Source: Pseudomonadota bacterium (GTDB lineage Bacteria > Myxococcota_A > UBA9160 > SZUA-336). From it: 64,000 bases of DNA. The translations under genes were made by a program, and so were the position numbers. This document shows, one piece after another, positions 1 to 8,886 of the stretch. Position 1 is the first letter of the stretch. Every line of letters begins with the position of its first letter. The notes under the pieces are model-generated. The model saw nothing but the letters and a program-made list of their open reading frames with translations. It was not told the DNA's origin and did not search any database. The stretch covers positions 105,310 through 169,309 of the forward strand of contig QJZC01000026.1 in NCBI GenBank assembly GCA_003247575.1, read 5' to 3'.

Positions 1-182
1 TTGCGAATCCACTCGCGCGGAGAGAGCCCTAGCCGCTTCGCGAGCTGCTCCAGATCGGCGTAGCTGGGTGGGGTCTCGAGGTAGTGCACGACGGAGAGGG
101 CCACTCCGCGCTCCTCGAGCAGATTCAGGACGCTGCGGCTCTTGGAGCACCTGGGGTTGTGATACAAGGTGATCTGTGCCAT
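1..182 (-). CDS. arsC: Arsenate reductase, glutaredoxin-dependent ArsC/YfgD family (3' end missing)
   Basis: The first 60 codons of an ArsC-family protein are present; the rest lies beyond the left edge. The N-terminus reads MAQITLYHNPRCSKSR, the thioredoxin-like first strand followed by the catalytic Cys12 loop of the family. ArsC reduces arsenate to arsenite using glutathione and glutaredoxin, or acts as a YfgD-like relative of unproven substrate. The arginines needed for catalysis lie later in the protein and cannot be checked. The ATG at 182 is chosen because the conserved N-terminus starts there. There is no Shine-Dalgarno sequence, but a promoter ends 8 bases upstream. arsM lies 4.3 kb away on the same strand. 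Confidence 0.88.
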   Translation of the reverse strand, partial: MAQITLYHNPRCSKSRSVLNLLEERGVALSVVHYLETPPSYADLEQLAKRLGLSPREWIR

Positions 183-190
183 GCGCGGGC

Positions 191-218
191 AGGATACCCC
201 CTGGCGCTGCGTGGTCAA
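191..218 (-). promoter_or_regulatory. Promoter of arsC, probably giving a leaderless mRNA
   Basis: On the minus strand TTGACC (213-218) and TATCCT (191-196) are separated by 16 bases. The -10 box ends 8 bases before the arsC ATG, so transcription would start at or next to the start codon. No Shine-Dalgarno sequence could fit in the gap. Confidence 0.55.
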
Positions 219-454
219 CGCGGAATCTGCCTCGGCGCAGCCCGGCGGGGACTCGGGCGATTCCGGGTGATCCGGCCCCCGCGTGGAGAAGGTACGCTCG
301 GAGGGACGTAGGTCCGCGGATGGCTCCACTGGGGACGAGGTGCGGCCGGCCCTCTGGGTGGTATAAAGGGAGCCCATTGGAGTGAGCCGAGGGCCGTGTG
401 GGTGCCGAGCGAAGGCGCTTTGGAATCCGGCCCTGGGCGTCAAGGAGAATTCGT

Positions 455-934
455 ATGGCTTCCAACGTCGAAAACGCCCTCGAGTACTTCAAGAAGCAGA
501 TCGGGGTCACCGAGGGACCGAGTGAGTGGCACACGATCGATCAGAAGCAGGTGAACCTGTTTGCCGATGCGACGGGAGACCACCAGTTCATCCACATCGA
601 TCCGGAACGCGCGAAGGCGACGCCCTTTGGTGGCACGATCGCGCACGGCTTCCTCACGCTTTCCCTGCTCCCGTATCTGCAGGGCAAGCTTCCCCCAGGG
701 GATCGGTCCGGCTATCAGGGTCTCGTCATGGGGGTCAACTACGGGCTGGACAAGGTTCGCTTTCCGGCCCCCGTGCGCGTCGGTTCCCGGGTTCGAATCA
801 CGCGCGAGCTGGCCGAAGCCGAGATCAAGGGCGGCAACTCGGTCCAGACCAAGCACGTCGTCACCGTCGAGATCGAGGGCGGACAGCGCCCCGCGTGTGT
901 GGCCGAAGCCTTGACGCGCTTCGTGTACGCCTGA
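455..934 (+). CDS. MaoC-like (R)-specific hydratase, hotdog fold
   Basis: A 159-residue single-hotdog protein. Residues 40-49 read TGDHQFIHID, the hydratase-2 motif with the catalytic pair Asp42 and His47, followed by the conserved AHGFLTLSL helix. The family hydrates enoyl-CoA thioesters to (R)-3-hydroxyacyl-CoA in fatty-acid or polyhydroxyalkanoate metabolism; the exact substrate cannot be read. The ATG at 455 is preferred over an in-frame start 19 codons earlier because AAGGAG lies at 442-447 and homologous N-termini start here. It is divergent from arsC, with 272 bases between them. Confidence 0.88.
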   Translation: MASNVENALEYFKKQIGVTEGPSEWHTIDQKQVNLFADATGDHQFIHIDPERAKATPFGGTIAHGFLTLSLLPYLQGKLPPGDRSGYQGLVMGVNYGLDKVRFPAPVRVGSRVRITRELAEAEIKGGNSVQTKHVVTVEIEGGQRPACVAEALTRFVYA

Positions 935-986
935 GCTCTCGCGGGCGAGTGCAGCTGCGATGCTGCGCTCGTCCGCAGCGCCGGAT

Positions 987-2315
987 TCAATGCGAGCCGT
1001 AGCGGTGAGAGCGGCCCTCGCTCCGCCCGCACCACGGGCAGTGCAGCCAGAACTCGCGCGAGACGGACCAGTCACAGCCCGAGCAACGGTCGGGAAGCAT
1101 CGGATCGATCCACGGGCGCCGCACCTTCTGCTTGCACAGCGGGCAGTACTTCATGAAGGCGCGCAGCTGCCCCTCGCATCCCCGGCGACTGCAGGTGCGC
1201 AGGGCCTTCGAATCGCTGCGTGGTGTCTTGCCGTTCGGGACGAAGCGGCCACTGTAGCACCAAGGGCAGTACGACCACTCGGGCAGTACTCCGCGTTCGC
1301 AATCCGGGCAGACCAGAGGGAAGCTTGAGATTTCACTGAAGGCGTTGTCGCCGAATCCACACCAAGGGCAGAACCTCATGCTCTCGGCCACGGGCAGCTC
1401 GCACCTGTAGCAGCTGAAGCGCATCTCCAGATGCGCTCCGCAGCGTTTGCGAAAGAGCTCGGCCTGCAGGGCGAGTGGCGACACGTCGTCGTCGCGTCGC
1501 TGCTTCCTGCGTCTCGCCGGCGCGCGCCGGTGCGACGACTTCTCTGCGCGCGCCAGGCTCTCTTCCAGCGCGCGGTGAAACTCGACGGCGTCGTGCCAGC
1601 GCCGTTCGGGATTGAACTCCGCGGCCTTCCGTAGGACGGGGCGCACCTCCGGTGGCACGCGCTCGTTGAAGCGCTTCTCGTTTCCGGGTGGCCAGTGGAA
1701 CGGCCAGGTCGGCAGGGTCCCGGTCAGCAGCTCACAGGCGATCATGCCCAACGAGAAGACATCGGAGGCGAGGCAGGGACGCCCGTACGCCTGCTCGGGG
1801 GCAAGGTAGCCTAGGGTGCCGGCTTCCGTGAACGTGGCGCTCGCCGTGCGCGCGAAGCGGGATACGCCGAAGTCTGCGAGCGCCGCCCGGCCATCCTCGA
1901 AGATCAAGATGTTCTCTGGCTTCACGTCGCGGTGCATGATCCGATGGGAGTGCGCATGGGCCAGCCCGTGGGCGACGTCGCAGATCACGCGCAGTGCGAT
2001 GCGAGCGGAGCGCTTGGCGGCGGGGTAGTCCGCGAGGCTTCGCGTGGCGAGGTCGGAGGCGAGTAGCAATCGGCTTCCGCACCAGTCGGCGTTGCGCAGG
2101 CCCACGATGTTCGGGTGATCCAGGCTCGCGGCGATGCGCGCCTCGTACTCGACCGCTGAGCGGCCGTGGTCGCGCACCACTTCGGGAAGTGGGATCTTGA
2201 GCGCGACTCGACGGTTTTCGACCGTATCGCGCGCACGCCAAACGTCGGAGAACGCTCCCCGACCCAAGCGGCGTTCGAGCCTGTACTTTCCGAGCCGCGT
2301 GCCTCGACGCAACAT
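987..2315 (-). CDS. Ser/Thr protein kinase with four C-terminal zinc ribbons
   Basis: About 442 residues. A complete Hanks-type kinase domain fills the first 270: glycine loop GRGAFSDV (18-25), ATP lysine 40, catalytic HRDVKPEN (128-135), DFG (148-150) and APE. After a basic linker come four cysteine modules, each CxxC or CxxxxC, then 10-11 residues ending in an aromatic residue or His, then CP(W/L)C. They look like tandem rubredoxin-like zinc ribbons. The kinase should be active and soluble, as no membrane segment follows. The ribbons probably bind a partner, nucleic acid or metal. The start is uncertain: an in-frame ATG at 2429 would add 38 unconserved residues, and neither start has a good ribosome site. 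Confidence 0.85.
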   Translation of the reverse strand: MLRRGTRLGKYRLERRLGRGAFSDVWRARDTVENRRVALKIPLPEVVRDHGRSAVEYEARIAASLDHPNIVGLRNADWCGSRLLLASDLATRSLADYPAAKRSARIALRVICDVAHGLAHAHSHRIMHRDVKPENILIFEDGRAALADFGVSRFARTASATFTEAGTLGYLAPEQAYGRPCLASDVFSLGMIACELLTGTLPTWPFHWPPGNEKRFNERVPPEVRPVLRKAAEFNPERRWHDAVEFHRALEESLARAEKSSHRRAPARRRKQRRDDDVSPLALQAELFRKRCGAHLEMRFSCYRCELPVAESMRFCPWCGFGDNAFSEISSFPLVCPDCERGVLPEWSYCPWCYSGRFVPNGKTPRSDSKALRTCSRRGCEGQLRAFMKYCPLCKQKVRRPWIDPMLPDRCSGCDWSVSREFWLHCPWCGRSEGRSHRYGSH

Positions 2316-2494
2316 GCAAAGATCACTCGTAGACCGACGTTCGATCGGTGTCAACGGCGGGCGGTTCCATGGCGCGCTTGTCGATCGCTTGCTCGCTTCC
2401 GAGGTCGTTTGCCGCCGGTCCGGGTCCATCCCACGCTCGGCTCGCCAGGTTCGGTTCGCAGTACGGCGGATGCCCGCCGGCCGAGCCCAGCTGG

Positions 2495-4351
2495 CTATGG
2501 AAGTCGGCGCACCGCACCCTGAGCGGCGCTGGTGGTCAGTGCTGCGTAGGCGCGTAGCGCGGTCGAGACCTTGCGCTCGCGTGTGGGCTTCCAGGCATCG
2601 GGGCCGCGCGCTTCCATGCGTTCTCGGCGTGCTGCCAGCTCCTGCTCGGAGACCATGAGCTCGAGCTTTCGCCCGGGAATATCGATTCGCACCCGATCGC
2701 CTTCCTCGATGAGCCCGAAGCTACCGCCCTCGGCGGCCTCTGGAGACACGTGGCCGATGCAGAGCCCGGAGGTTCCGCCGCTGAAGCGGCCGTCGGTGAT
2801 CAGCGCGCACTTCGCGCCGAGCCCCTTCGATTTCAGATACGAGGTTGGATACAGCATCTCTTGCATGCCCGGTCCACCGCGGGGGCCTTCGTAGGCGATG
2901 ATGACCACGTCACCGGGCTCGATCCGGTCGCCCAGAATCGCCTCGCACGCGGACTCCTGGGAGTGGAAGATGCGCGCTCGCCCCTCGAACTCGAGGATCG
3001 ATGCATCCACTCCTGCCGTCTTCACCACGCAGCCATCTTGGGCGACGTTGCCGTAGAGCACCGCGAGGCCCCCGTCCCGGCTGAAGGCGTGCGGCACCTC
3101 GCGGATGCATCCGTTCTCACTGTCGAGATCCAGGGCTTCGAAGTACGTGTCCTGAGAGAACGCGCGATAGGTACGCACGCCGCCCGGGGCGGCCAGAGAA
3201 CGCTGTCGGGCCTCGTCCTTCGCAGAGTCGCGACGTAGGTCGTTGGCATCGATCGCCGCACCCAGGGTGTCGGCGTGCACCGTGGTTACGTCGCGGTGGA
3301 TCAGGCCAGCTCGATCGAGCGCGCCGAGGATCGTGAAGATGCCGCCGGCGCGATGAACGTCCTCGATGTGGTACGAGCTGCTCGGTGCCACCTTGCAGAT
3401 GTTGGGGACCTTGCGCGACAGACGATCGATGTCCGACATGCTGAAATCGAGGCCCGCCTCGTGGGCGATGGCGAGCAGGTGCAAGACCGTATTCGTGGAT
3501 CCGCCCATCGCGATGTCGAGTGTCATCGCGTTCTCGAAGGCTTCGAAGCTACCGATCGAACGTGGCAGGATGCTCGCATCCCCTTCGATGTAGTGGCGGT
3601 GTGCCAGCGATACGATGCGACGGGCCGCCTCTTCGAAGAGCTCGAAGCGCCTGGCATGTGTTGCCAGCAGGGTGCCGTTCCCGGGCAGGGCCAGTCCGAG
3701 CGCTTCGTTGAGACAGTTCATGCTGTTGGCGGTGAACATCCCAGAACACGAGCCACATGTGGGACACGCGGAGCGCTCCATCTCGAGCAGCTCGATGTCG
3801 CTGACCGAGCTGTCGCCTGCGGCGATCATGGCGTCGATCAGGTCGATTGGGCGCGCGGCCAGGGGCTCTCCATCGCGATCGCGCGTCCCCGCATATTTGC
3901 CCGCCTCCATCGGGCCGCCCGAGACGAAGACGGTCGGGATGTCGAGGCGCATGGCTGCCATCAGCATGCCGGGCGTGATCTTGTCGCAGTTCGAGATGCA
4001 GACCAGTGCGTCGGCTACGTGTGCCTCGACCATGTACTCGACGCAGTCGGCGATGAGGTCGCGACTCGGGAGTGAGTAGAGCATGCCCCCGTGCCCCATC
4101 GCGATTCCGTCGTCGACGGCGATGGTATTGAACTCGACCCCGAATCCGCCGCTCGCGTCGATGACTCGCTTCACCTCCTGGCCCAGGTTCTGCAGGTGCA
4201 CGTGGCCTGGCACGAACTGAGTGAAGCTGTTCGCGATGGCGATGATCGGCTTGCCGAAGTCGGCGTCGGTCATGCCGGTAGCTCGCCAAAGGGCGCGAGC
4301 TCCGGCCATGTTGCGTCCGTGGGTCGTGGTGCGGCTGCGGTATCCAGTCAT
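2495..4351 (-). CDS. ilvD: Dihydroxy-acid dehydratase
   Basis: A 618-residue protein of normal IlvD length. It dehydrates 2,3-dihydroxy-isovalerate and its methyl homologue to the 2-keto acids in valine, leucine and isoleucine synthesis. It shows the iron-sulfur and substrate motifs CDKITPGM and [15 protein letters not shown] and the C-terminal block [17 protein letters not shown]. The ATG at 4351 begins the conserved [23 protein letters not shown] N-terminus. There is no Shine-Dalgarno sequence, and a -10-like TAGAAT (4358-4363) lies 6 bases upstream. The kinase gene follows on the same strand; arsM precedes it beyond a long hairpin. Confidence 0.96.
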   Translation of the reverse strand: MTGYRSRTTTHGRNMAGARALWRATGMTDADFGKPIIAIANSFTQFVPGHVHLQNLGQEVKRVIDASGGFGVEFNTIAVDDGIAMGHGGMLYSLPSRDLIADCVEYMVEAHVADALVCISNCDKITPGMLMAAMRLDIPTVFVSGGPMEAGKYAGTRDRDGEPLAARPIDLIDAMIAAGDSSVSDIELLEMERSACPTCGSCSGMFTANSMNCLNEALGLALPGNGTLLATHARRFELFEEAARRIVSLAHRHYIEGDASILPRSIGSFEAFENAMTLDIAMGGSTNTVLHLLAIAHEAGLDFSMSDIDRLSRKVPNICKVAPSSSYHIEDVHRAGGIFTILGALDRAGLIHRDVTTVHADTLGAAIDANDLRRDSAKDEARQRSLAAPGGVRTYRAFSQDTYFEALDLDSENGCIREVPHAFSRDGGLAVLYGNVAQDGCVVKTAGVDASILEFEGRARIFHSQESACEAILGDRIEPGDVVIIAYEGPRGGPGMQEMLYPTSYLKSKGLGAKCALITDGRFSGGTSGLCIGHVSPEAAEGGSFGLIEEGDRVRIDIPGRKLELMVSEQELAARRERMEARGPDAWKPTRERKVSTALRAYAALTTSAAQGAVRRLP

Positions 4352-4423
4352 GCCGCGATTCTACACGGAGCGTGACCTCCGCGCCGGGGTGCAGCAGGCA
4401 TGGCCGCACGCTCGGTGGAGGCG

Positions 4424-4464
4424 GCATCGGGATCGCGTGAGCTTGGCTCGCGCGATCCCGATGC
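4424..4464. terminator. Long perfect hairpin between arsM and ilvD
   Basis: A 14-base stem, GCATCGGGATCGCG (4424-4437) with CGCGATCCCGATGC (4451-4464), encloses a smaller GAGC/GCTC stem. It starts 7 bases after the arsM stop codon. There is no T-run on either side, so it may stop polymerase weakly or protect the arsM 3' end. Confidence 0.5.
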
Positions 4465-4470
4465 GAGCCG

Positions 4471-5625
4471 TCAGCAGCAGCCGCCGCCCTGGCTCGTGGG
4501 CGTGCAGCAGTCTTCTACGGCCTCGGTGGTCTCGTCGTAATCGAACCCCTTGGTCTCTCTGGGGTCGCGGCGCGGGCTGCGCGCGGAGCTGTAGAGCGCG
4601 CGCTCCTCTTCGGGAATCGCCGTGTGCGGCTCGATCGGGATGCACTGGCCGGCATACGGGCCGGTTGTGAGCAGGTCGAACGTCTTCGCACACACGGCCG
4701 TGCGCTCTCCGCGACGTAGCACGTGCCCGTCGTCATCCTCGACCTGCTTCCAGGGGCCTCGGTAGACCAGGGCCTGGTTGGCCTCGTAGCAAGGGCCCTC
4801 CTTCCCCTTGTATGCGGTCACGGTGATCGAGCGGAACTCGATGCCGTTCACGACGCGGAAGGGCTCGGATTCCCACTTGTCGATCGCGATGCCGTAGAAG
4901 CCGACCTCCTCGAGCAGCTCGAGCAGCTCCTGCTCCTCGAAGGCGCCCGAGACGCAGCCGCTCCAGAGCTCGGGATCGTCCATCAGGTCCTGCGGTACGA
5001 CTTCGTCGCTCACGATATCCGAGATGGCGATTCGTCCGCCGCGCTTGAGCACGCGGAAGATCTCGTAGATGAGCTGCGGTTTGTCTTCGGGTCGCACCAG
5101 ATTGAGCACGCAGTTCGAGACGATCAGGTCCACGGATTCGTCGGGGATCATCGGCTGTTGCGTGCGAAGCTGGTGCGAGAAGTCCTCGTAGGCGACCAGG
5201 TCGGACGCGCTGCGGATGGGGTGCTCCTCGAGCCACTTCTCGACCCGGTCCATGTCGAGTGCCAGGTCTTGGATCTTGCCGCGGTGGAACTCCACGTTGG
5301 CGAAGCCGATCCGGTCGGCCACGAGCGGCGCCGAGCTCCGCGCCAAGCCGAGCATGTCGTCGTTCATGTCCACGCCGATCACGCGCCCCTTCGGCCCTGC
5401 GATCTGCGATGCGATGAAGCAGATCTTGCCTCCGCCGCTTCCCAGGTCGAGCACGACGTCGCCCTCGTGCACATAGCGCGAAGGGTCTCCGCACCCGTAG
5501 TCCCGCTCGATGACCTCGTCCGGGATGACCTTGAGGTATTGCGGGTCGTAGTCCACCGGGCAGCAGAGCGCTTCTTCGCGTAGCCCTGCAGCCGCGCTGT
5601 AGCGCTCACGTACTGCGGATTCCAT
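4471..5625 (-). CDS. arsM: Arsenite S-adenosylmethionine methyltransferase
   Basis: A 384-residue class I methyltransferase. The SAM loop DLGSGGGK is at 60-67. Candidate arsenic-binding cysteines are Cys21-Cys22, Cys172 in SNCVLNL and Cys224 in WSGCVSGAF; the last two are spaced like the catalytic cysteines of algal ArsM. The C-terminus ends in GGGCC. ArsM methylates As(III) stepwise to mono-, di- and trimethyl arsenicals. The ATG at 5625 is chosen because AGGAGG lies just upstream and the conserved N-terminus begins there; a TTG at 5724 would lie in the promoter. arsC on the same strand supports an arsenic role. No arsR is visible. Confidence 0.9.
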   Translation of the reverse strand: MESAVRERYSAAAGLREEALCCPVDYDPQYLKVIPDEVIERDYGCGDPSRYVHEGDVVLDLGSGGGKICFIASQIAGPKGRVIGVDMNDDMLGLARSSAPLVADRIGFANVEFHRGKIQDLALDMDRVEKWLEEHPIRSASDLVAYEDFSHQLRTQQPMIPDESVDLIVSNCVLNLVRPEDKPQLIYEIFRVLKRGGRIAISDIVSDEVVPQDLMDDPELWSGCVSGAFEEQELLELLEEVGFYGIAIDKWESEPFRVVNGIEFRSITVTAYKGKEGPCYEANQALVYRGPWKQVEDDDGHVLRRGERTAVCAKTFDLLTTGPYAGQCIPIEPHTAIPEEERALYSSARSPRRDPRETKGFDYDETTEAVEDCCTPTSQGGGCC

Positions 5626-5692
5626 GCATTTCCTCCTCGCGCATGAGGGATCAGGTCGGGTGTCAGAGCACACGCCACCCTGAGCGTGCGCG

Positions 5693-5724
5693 ACACCATA
5701 TGGGGTGTTACGTGTCAGTGTCAA
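5693..5724 (-). promoter_or_regulatory. arsM promoter with an overlapping operator-like inverted repeat
   Basis: Minus strand: -35 TTGACA (5719-5724), 18-base spacer, -10 TATGGT (5695-5700). The inverted repeat ACACC-N6-GGTGT (5693-5708) covers the -10 box, where a repressor would block transcription. The site lies about 70 bases upstream of the start codon, leaving a short leader with a strong ribosome site. Which repressor binds is unknown. Confidence 0.5.
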
Positions 5725-5773
5725 ACTGGTTGCAGCCGTGCGGGGCGAGGCCTCGAGTGGCCGCGCGCGAGCC

Positions 5774-6364
5774 TCAGGACCCTGGTGGATCTTTGCGTTG
5801 GGATGGCATTTGCTGCAGGGTCGCCAGGTGCGCCCTGAACTCGCCGCGGCAGCGGGCCACCTCCTGGGTGGTCAGGCCGAGCTCGACCCCGATCTGAGCG
5901 ATGGTCTGATCCTCGACCTGCGAGATGCTGCCGTCGGCGGCGGCTACGGCGAAGGCCGCTCGCACCAGCCGGATCCGCTCGGGGCGCTCGGATAGATCTC
6001 GGAAGTGGCGCGTGACCAGATAGTCGTCGGAGCCCGTATGGCGCGCGGCGAGCTCGGCCGCGAAGTCGGCGAACGCCTGCTCGGCGGCGAGCCGCGGCGT
6101 GTCCGAGATCTCGGCCAGAACCTCCGCCAGCGCTGCCAGCTCGGCCTCCGACACGTCGAGGTCCGCGCGTGCGACCCGGGCGAGTACGTGGGCCAGAGCA
6201 GCGAAGAAGGTGGCATTGGCGGCCAACTCGGAGGCCCGGCCAGAGCCGGGCGTTGCTGGCCCGGACAGCGTCTTCAGACGGTCCGCCGTAGCGGTGACCG
6301 CGGAGGACTCACGCGGATCCGCGCCGTGGCCTCCCAGGCCCAGCATTTTCAAGAGGGAGCGCAT
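5774..6364 (-). CDS. TerB-like protein
   Basis: A 196-residue, all-helical, soluble protein. The second half carries the two acidic TerB signatures, ADLDVSEAELAAL and AADGSISQVEDQTI, that bind divalent metal in TerB/DjlA-type domains. The N-terminal 40 residues are low-complexity. TerB domains occur in tellurite and stress-response proteins, and often in proteins of unknown role. It lies between arsM and a divergent acyl-CoA dehydrogenase, with no other ter gene nearby, so a tellurite function is not implied. Confidence 0.75.
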   Translation of the reverse strand: MRSLLKMLGLGGHGADPRESSAVTATADRLKTLSGPATPGSGRASELAANATFFAALAHVLARVARADLDVSEAELAALAEVLAEISDTPRLAAEQAFADFAAELAARHTGSDDYLVTRHFRDLSERPERIRLVRAAFAVAAADGSISQVEDQTIAQIGVELGLTTQEVARCRGEFRAHLATLQQMPSQRKDPPGS

Positions 6365-6373
6365 TCAGAGTAT

Positions 6374-6402
6374 TTGGCCCAAACTCGCGGTGGATGTAAA
6401 CT
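6374..6402 (+). promoter_or_regulatory. Promoter upstream of the acyl-CoA dehydrogenase
   Basis: TTGGCC (6374-6379), a 17-base spacer and TAAACT (6397-6402) lie in the divergent gap after the TerB-like gene start. Each box matches the sigma-70 consensus at 4 of 6 positions. The predicted start is about 70 bases before the GTG at 6479. Confidence 0.4.
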
Positions 6403-6478
6403 CGCCGCGAGGCGTGGCGCTGGCGAGAGGTCGCCCCTTGCCACGCACCCTTCCGCTTCGATGGTCTAGGAGAAGCCC

Positions 6479-7666
6479 GTGGATGCTCTAGAGAAGTTCC
6501 GTCAAGAAACCCGGGAGTGGCTCGAAGCCAACTGCCCAGAGTCGATGCGCACGCGCGTCGCCGCCGACCAGCTCCCCTGGGGCGGCCGCCGTATGGTGGA
6601 CGAGAAGTCCGATCGAAAGCTCTGGATGGATCGCATGGGTGCGAAGGGGTGGACGACTCCTCGCTGGCCGAAGGAGTACGGCGGCGGCGGCCTCTCGAAG
6701 GACGAGGAGCGGATCCTGATGGACGAGATGCGCCGCATCAATGCGCGTCTCCCGATCTTCAGCTTCGGGATCTCCATGCTCGGTCCCGTGCTGCTCGAGT
6801 ACGCGAACGAGGAGCAGAAGCAGCGCTTCATTCCGCCTATCGTTCGCGGTGAGATCCGCTGGTGTCAGGGGTACAGCGAGCCTGGAGCGGGTAGCGATCT
6901 AGCCGGCCTGCAGACGCGGGCGGTGCGGGACGGGGACGACTTCATCGTCACCGGGCAGAAGGTGTGGACCTCGTATGCGGACGAATCCGACTGGATTTTC
7001 TGCCTGGTGCGCACCGACCCCGACCAGAAGCACAACGGAATCAGCTTCCTGCTCTTCGACATGGAGAGCCCGGGGGTCACGGTCAAGCCGATCCCCCTGA
7101 TCAGCGGGGCCTCGCCGTTCTGCGAGGTCTTCATTCAGGACGTACGCGTACCGGCTGACCAGCTCGTGGGACCGCACAACGGCGGTTGGGCCATCGCCAA
7201 GCGCCTGCTCCAGCACGAGCGCTCCATGATTTCGGGAATCGGTGGGTCGGGTACCGGGCGCGGCACCAGCCTGCCCGACCTGGCCAAGGATGCGCTGGGA
7301 ACGACCCCGCAGGGGCGGCTCTCCGACCCCGTGCTGCGGGATTCGGTCACCCAGGTCGAGATGGATCGTCTGGCGTTCTCGGCGACCCTACAGCGCAGCA
7401 GTGACTCCGCGAAGGCCGGTCAGGGGCCGGGCCATACGGCCTCGATGTTCAAGTACTACGGGACCGAGCTCAACAAGCGAAAGTATGAAGCGATGATGTC
7501 GCTTCTCGGTACAAACGGGCTCGGCTGGGAAGGAGATGGCTTCACCCCCGAGTCGCTCGGCGTCACTCGCGAGTGGCTGCGTTCCAAGGGCAACTCGATC
7601 GAGGGCGGAACCTCCGAGATCCAGCTCAACGTGATCGCCAAGCGGGTGCTGGGGCTACCCGACTAG
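6479..7666 (+). CDS. Acyl-CoA dehydrogenase
   Basis: A 395-residue FAD enzyme of the acyl-CoA dehydrogenase superfamily, oxidising acyl-CoA to trans-2-enoyl-CoA. The FAD/substrate segment WCQGYSEPGAGSDLAGLQTR is followed by the VTGQKVWTSYA strand, and the C-terminal GGTSEIQLNVIAKRVLG block is intact. Chain length or branched/aromatic specificity cannot be assigned. The start is GTG with TAGGAG 8-13 bases upstream. The MaoC hydratase, acyl-CoA synthetase and PlsC-like gene nearby suggest fatty-acid metabolism, though they are not in one operon. A hairpin follows 30 bases after the stop codon. Confidence 0.92.
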   Translation: MDALEKFRQETREWLEANCPESMRTRVAADQLPWGGRRMVDEKSDRKLWMDRMGAKGWTTPRWPKEYGGGGLSKDEERILMDEMRRINARLPIFSFGISMLGPVLLEYANEEQKQRFIPPIVRGEIRWCQGYSEPGAGSDLAGLQTRAVRDGDDFIVTGQKVWTSYADESDWIFCLVRTDPDQKHNGISFLLFDMESPGVTVKPIPLISGASPFCEVFIQDVRVPADQLVGPHNGGWAIAKRLLQHERSMISGIGGSGTGRGTSLPDLAKDALGTTPQGRLSDPVLRDSVTQVEMDRLAFSATLQRSSDSAKAGQGPGHTASMFKYYGTELNKRKYEAMMSLLGTNGLGWEGDGFTPESLGVTREWLRSKGNSIEGGTSEIQLNVIAKRVLGLPD

Positions 7667-7696
7667 GTCGATCCTGCAATCCTGCATGATGTGTGC

Positions 7697-7734
7697 GCGG
7701 ACCGGAATGCCATGCGTTCCGGTCCGCTCTCGTC
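7697..7734. terminator. Hairpin terminator between acyl-CoA dehydrogenase and hemE
   Basis: A perfect 11-base stem, GCGGACCGGAA (7697-7707) with TTCCGGTCCGC (7717-7727), has a 9-base loop. On the plus strand it is followed by the pyrimidine-rich TCTCGTCTCTTCCC. It lies between convergent genes and could serve both. Confidence 0.6.
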
Positions 7735-7793
7735 TCTTCCCGTGGGTCCCTCGCGGCGGGTACTTCCAGTGCTTGGCCGCGTCCGAGCCCACG

Positions 7794-8819
7794 TCAGCGG
7801 GGTGTCCACGACCTTGCCGCACGCACGAAGGCACCCACTCCCTCCACGGGCGTCGTTGGCTGGATACCGTGCCCCAGGTTCACGATGTGGCCGCGCGCTG
7901 CGCGCCCGCGGTCGATCATGGCATGGACGGCGCGTTCGATCTCGTCTTCGGGGGCGTGCAGGTGTGCAGGATCCAGATTCCCCTGCAGTGAGACGCGCGC
8001 GCCCAGGCTCTGAGCCGCCTGCTGGAGCGGAGTTCGCCAATCCAGGGACACGACCTCTGCACCCAGGGACGCGAGCTCGCTCTCGAGATGCGATGCGCCG
8101 CGGGCAAACAGGATGACTGGGGGTCGGTCGGCGGGAAGCCGCGCGAGCACGGACTCGATCGCTCGACCGGCAAAGCGCCGGAAGCGACTGGCATCGAGGA
8201 GTCCGGCCCAGGTGTCGAAGATCTGCAGCACGTCGGCGCCCGCGTCGATCTGCAGCTGCAAGGTTTCCGCCGTGACGGCTGCGAGCTTCTCGAGGAGGCG
8301 TTCCACCAGGCCCGGCGAGTTGTACGAGAGTGAGCCCAGGGTCAGGACGTCACGCGATAGACGTTCCTCGAGTGCGTAGGCGGCCAGGGTCCACGGAGCT
8401 CCGGCGAAACCGATCACCGCGGCGTCGTCGCCGAGCGTCCGCTTGAGCATGCGAATGGCGTCGCACGTTGGCCGCATCGAGCTCTCGATGCTTCCCTCGA
8501 GGCGCTTCAGGTCGCTCTCGCTGCGAATCGGGTTGGAGACCAAGGGCCCAGGATCGAAGCGCAGCTCTACGCCCGCATCGATCAACGGAATCAAGATATC
8601 GGAGAACACCACGACACCGTCCATGGCAAAGCGCCGATGAGGTTGCAGCGAGATCTCGGCCGCGAGCTCGGGGTCGCTGCTTCGCTCCAGGAAGGAGGTA
8701 CCTGCGCGGATGTCCCGATACTCCGGCAGGTAGCGGCCAGCTTGCCGCATCAGCCAGACGGGCGGGCGATCCGTAGGTTGGCCCAAGCAAGCCGACAGCA
8801 TGCGTTGGCGAGGGTTCAT
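7794..8819 (-). CDS. hemE: Uroporphyrinogen III decarboxylase
   Basis: A 341-residue enzyme of tetrapyrrole synthesis. It removes four carboxyl groups from uroporphyrinogen III to give coproporphyrinogen III in the cytoplasm. Signatures are the N-terminal PVWLMRQAGRYLPEYR, the central GFAGAPWTLAAYALE and the C-terminal GHGIQPTTPVE. The ATG at 8819 is chosen because GGAGGAAGCTCG precedes it and the conserved N-terminus starts there; the open frame continues 42 codons upstream without conservation. No other heme gene lies in the window. The plsC-like gene starts its coding region 67 bases upstream on the same strand. Confidence 0.96.
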   Translation of the reverse strand: MNPRQRMLSACLGQPTDRPPVWLMRQAGRYLPEYRDIRAGTSFLERSSDPELAAEISLQPHRRFAMDGVVVFSDILIPLIDAGVELRFDPGPLVSNPIRSESDLKRLEGSIESSMRPTCDAIRMLKRTLGDDAAVIGFAGAPWTLAAYALEERLSRDVLTLGSLSYNSPGLVERLLEKLAAVTAETLQLQIDAGADVLQIFDTWAGLLDASRFRRFAGRAIESVLARLPADRPPVILFARGASHLESELASLGAEVVSLDWRTPLQQAAQSLGARVSLQGNLDPAHLHAPEDEIERAVHAMIDRGRAARGHIVNLGHGIQPTTPVEGVGAFVRAARSWTPR

Positions 8820-8886
8820 CGAGCTTCCTCCAGTTGCGAGCGGGTCGCGAGTGTATCGGATCCGCGTTGGGTGCGGGGGGCTCGCT

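Noticed and set aside
362..367. TATAAA as a -10 box for the MaoC gene
   Set aside because: No acceptable -35 box lies 16-18 bases upstream on either strand.
5774..6364. Tellurite-resistance operon
   Set aside because: Only a TerB-like domain is present; no terC, terD or terZ genes are nearby.
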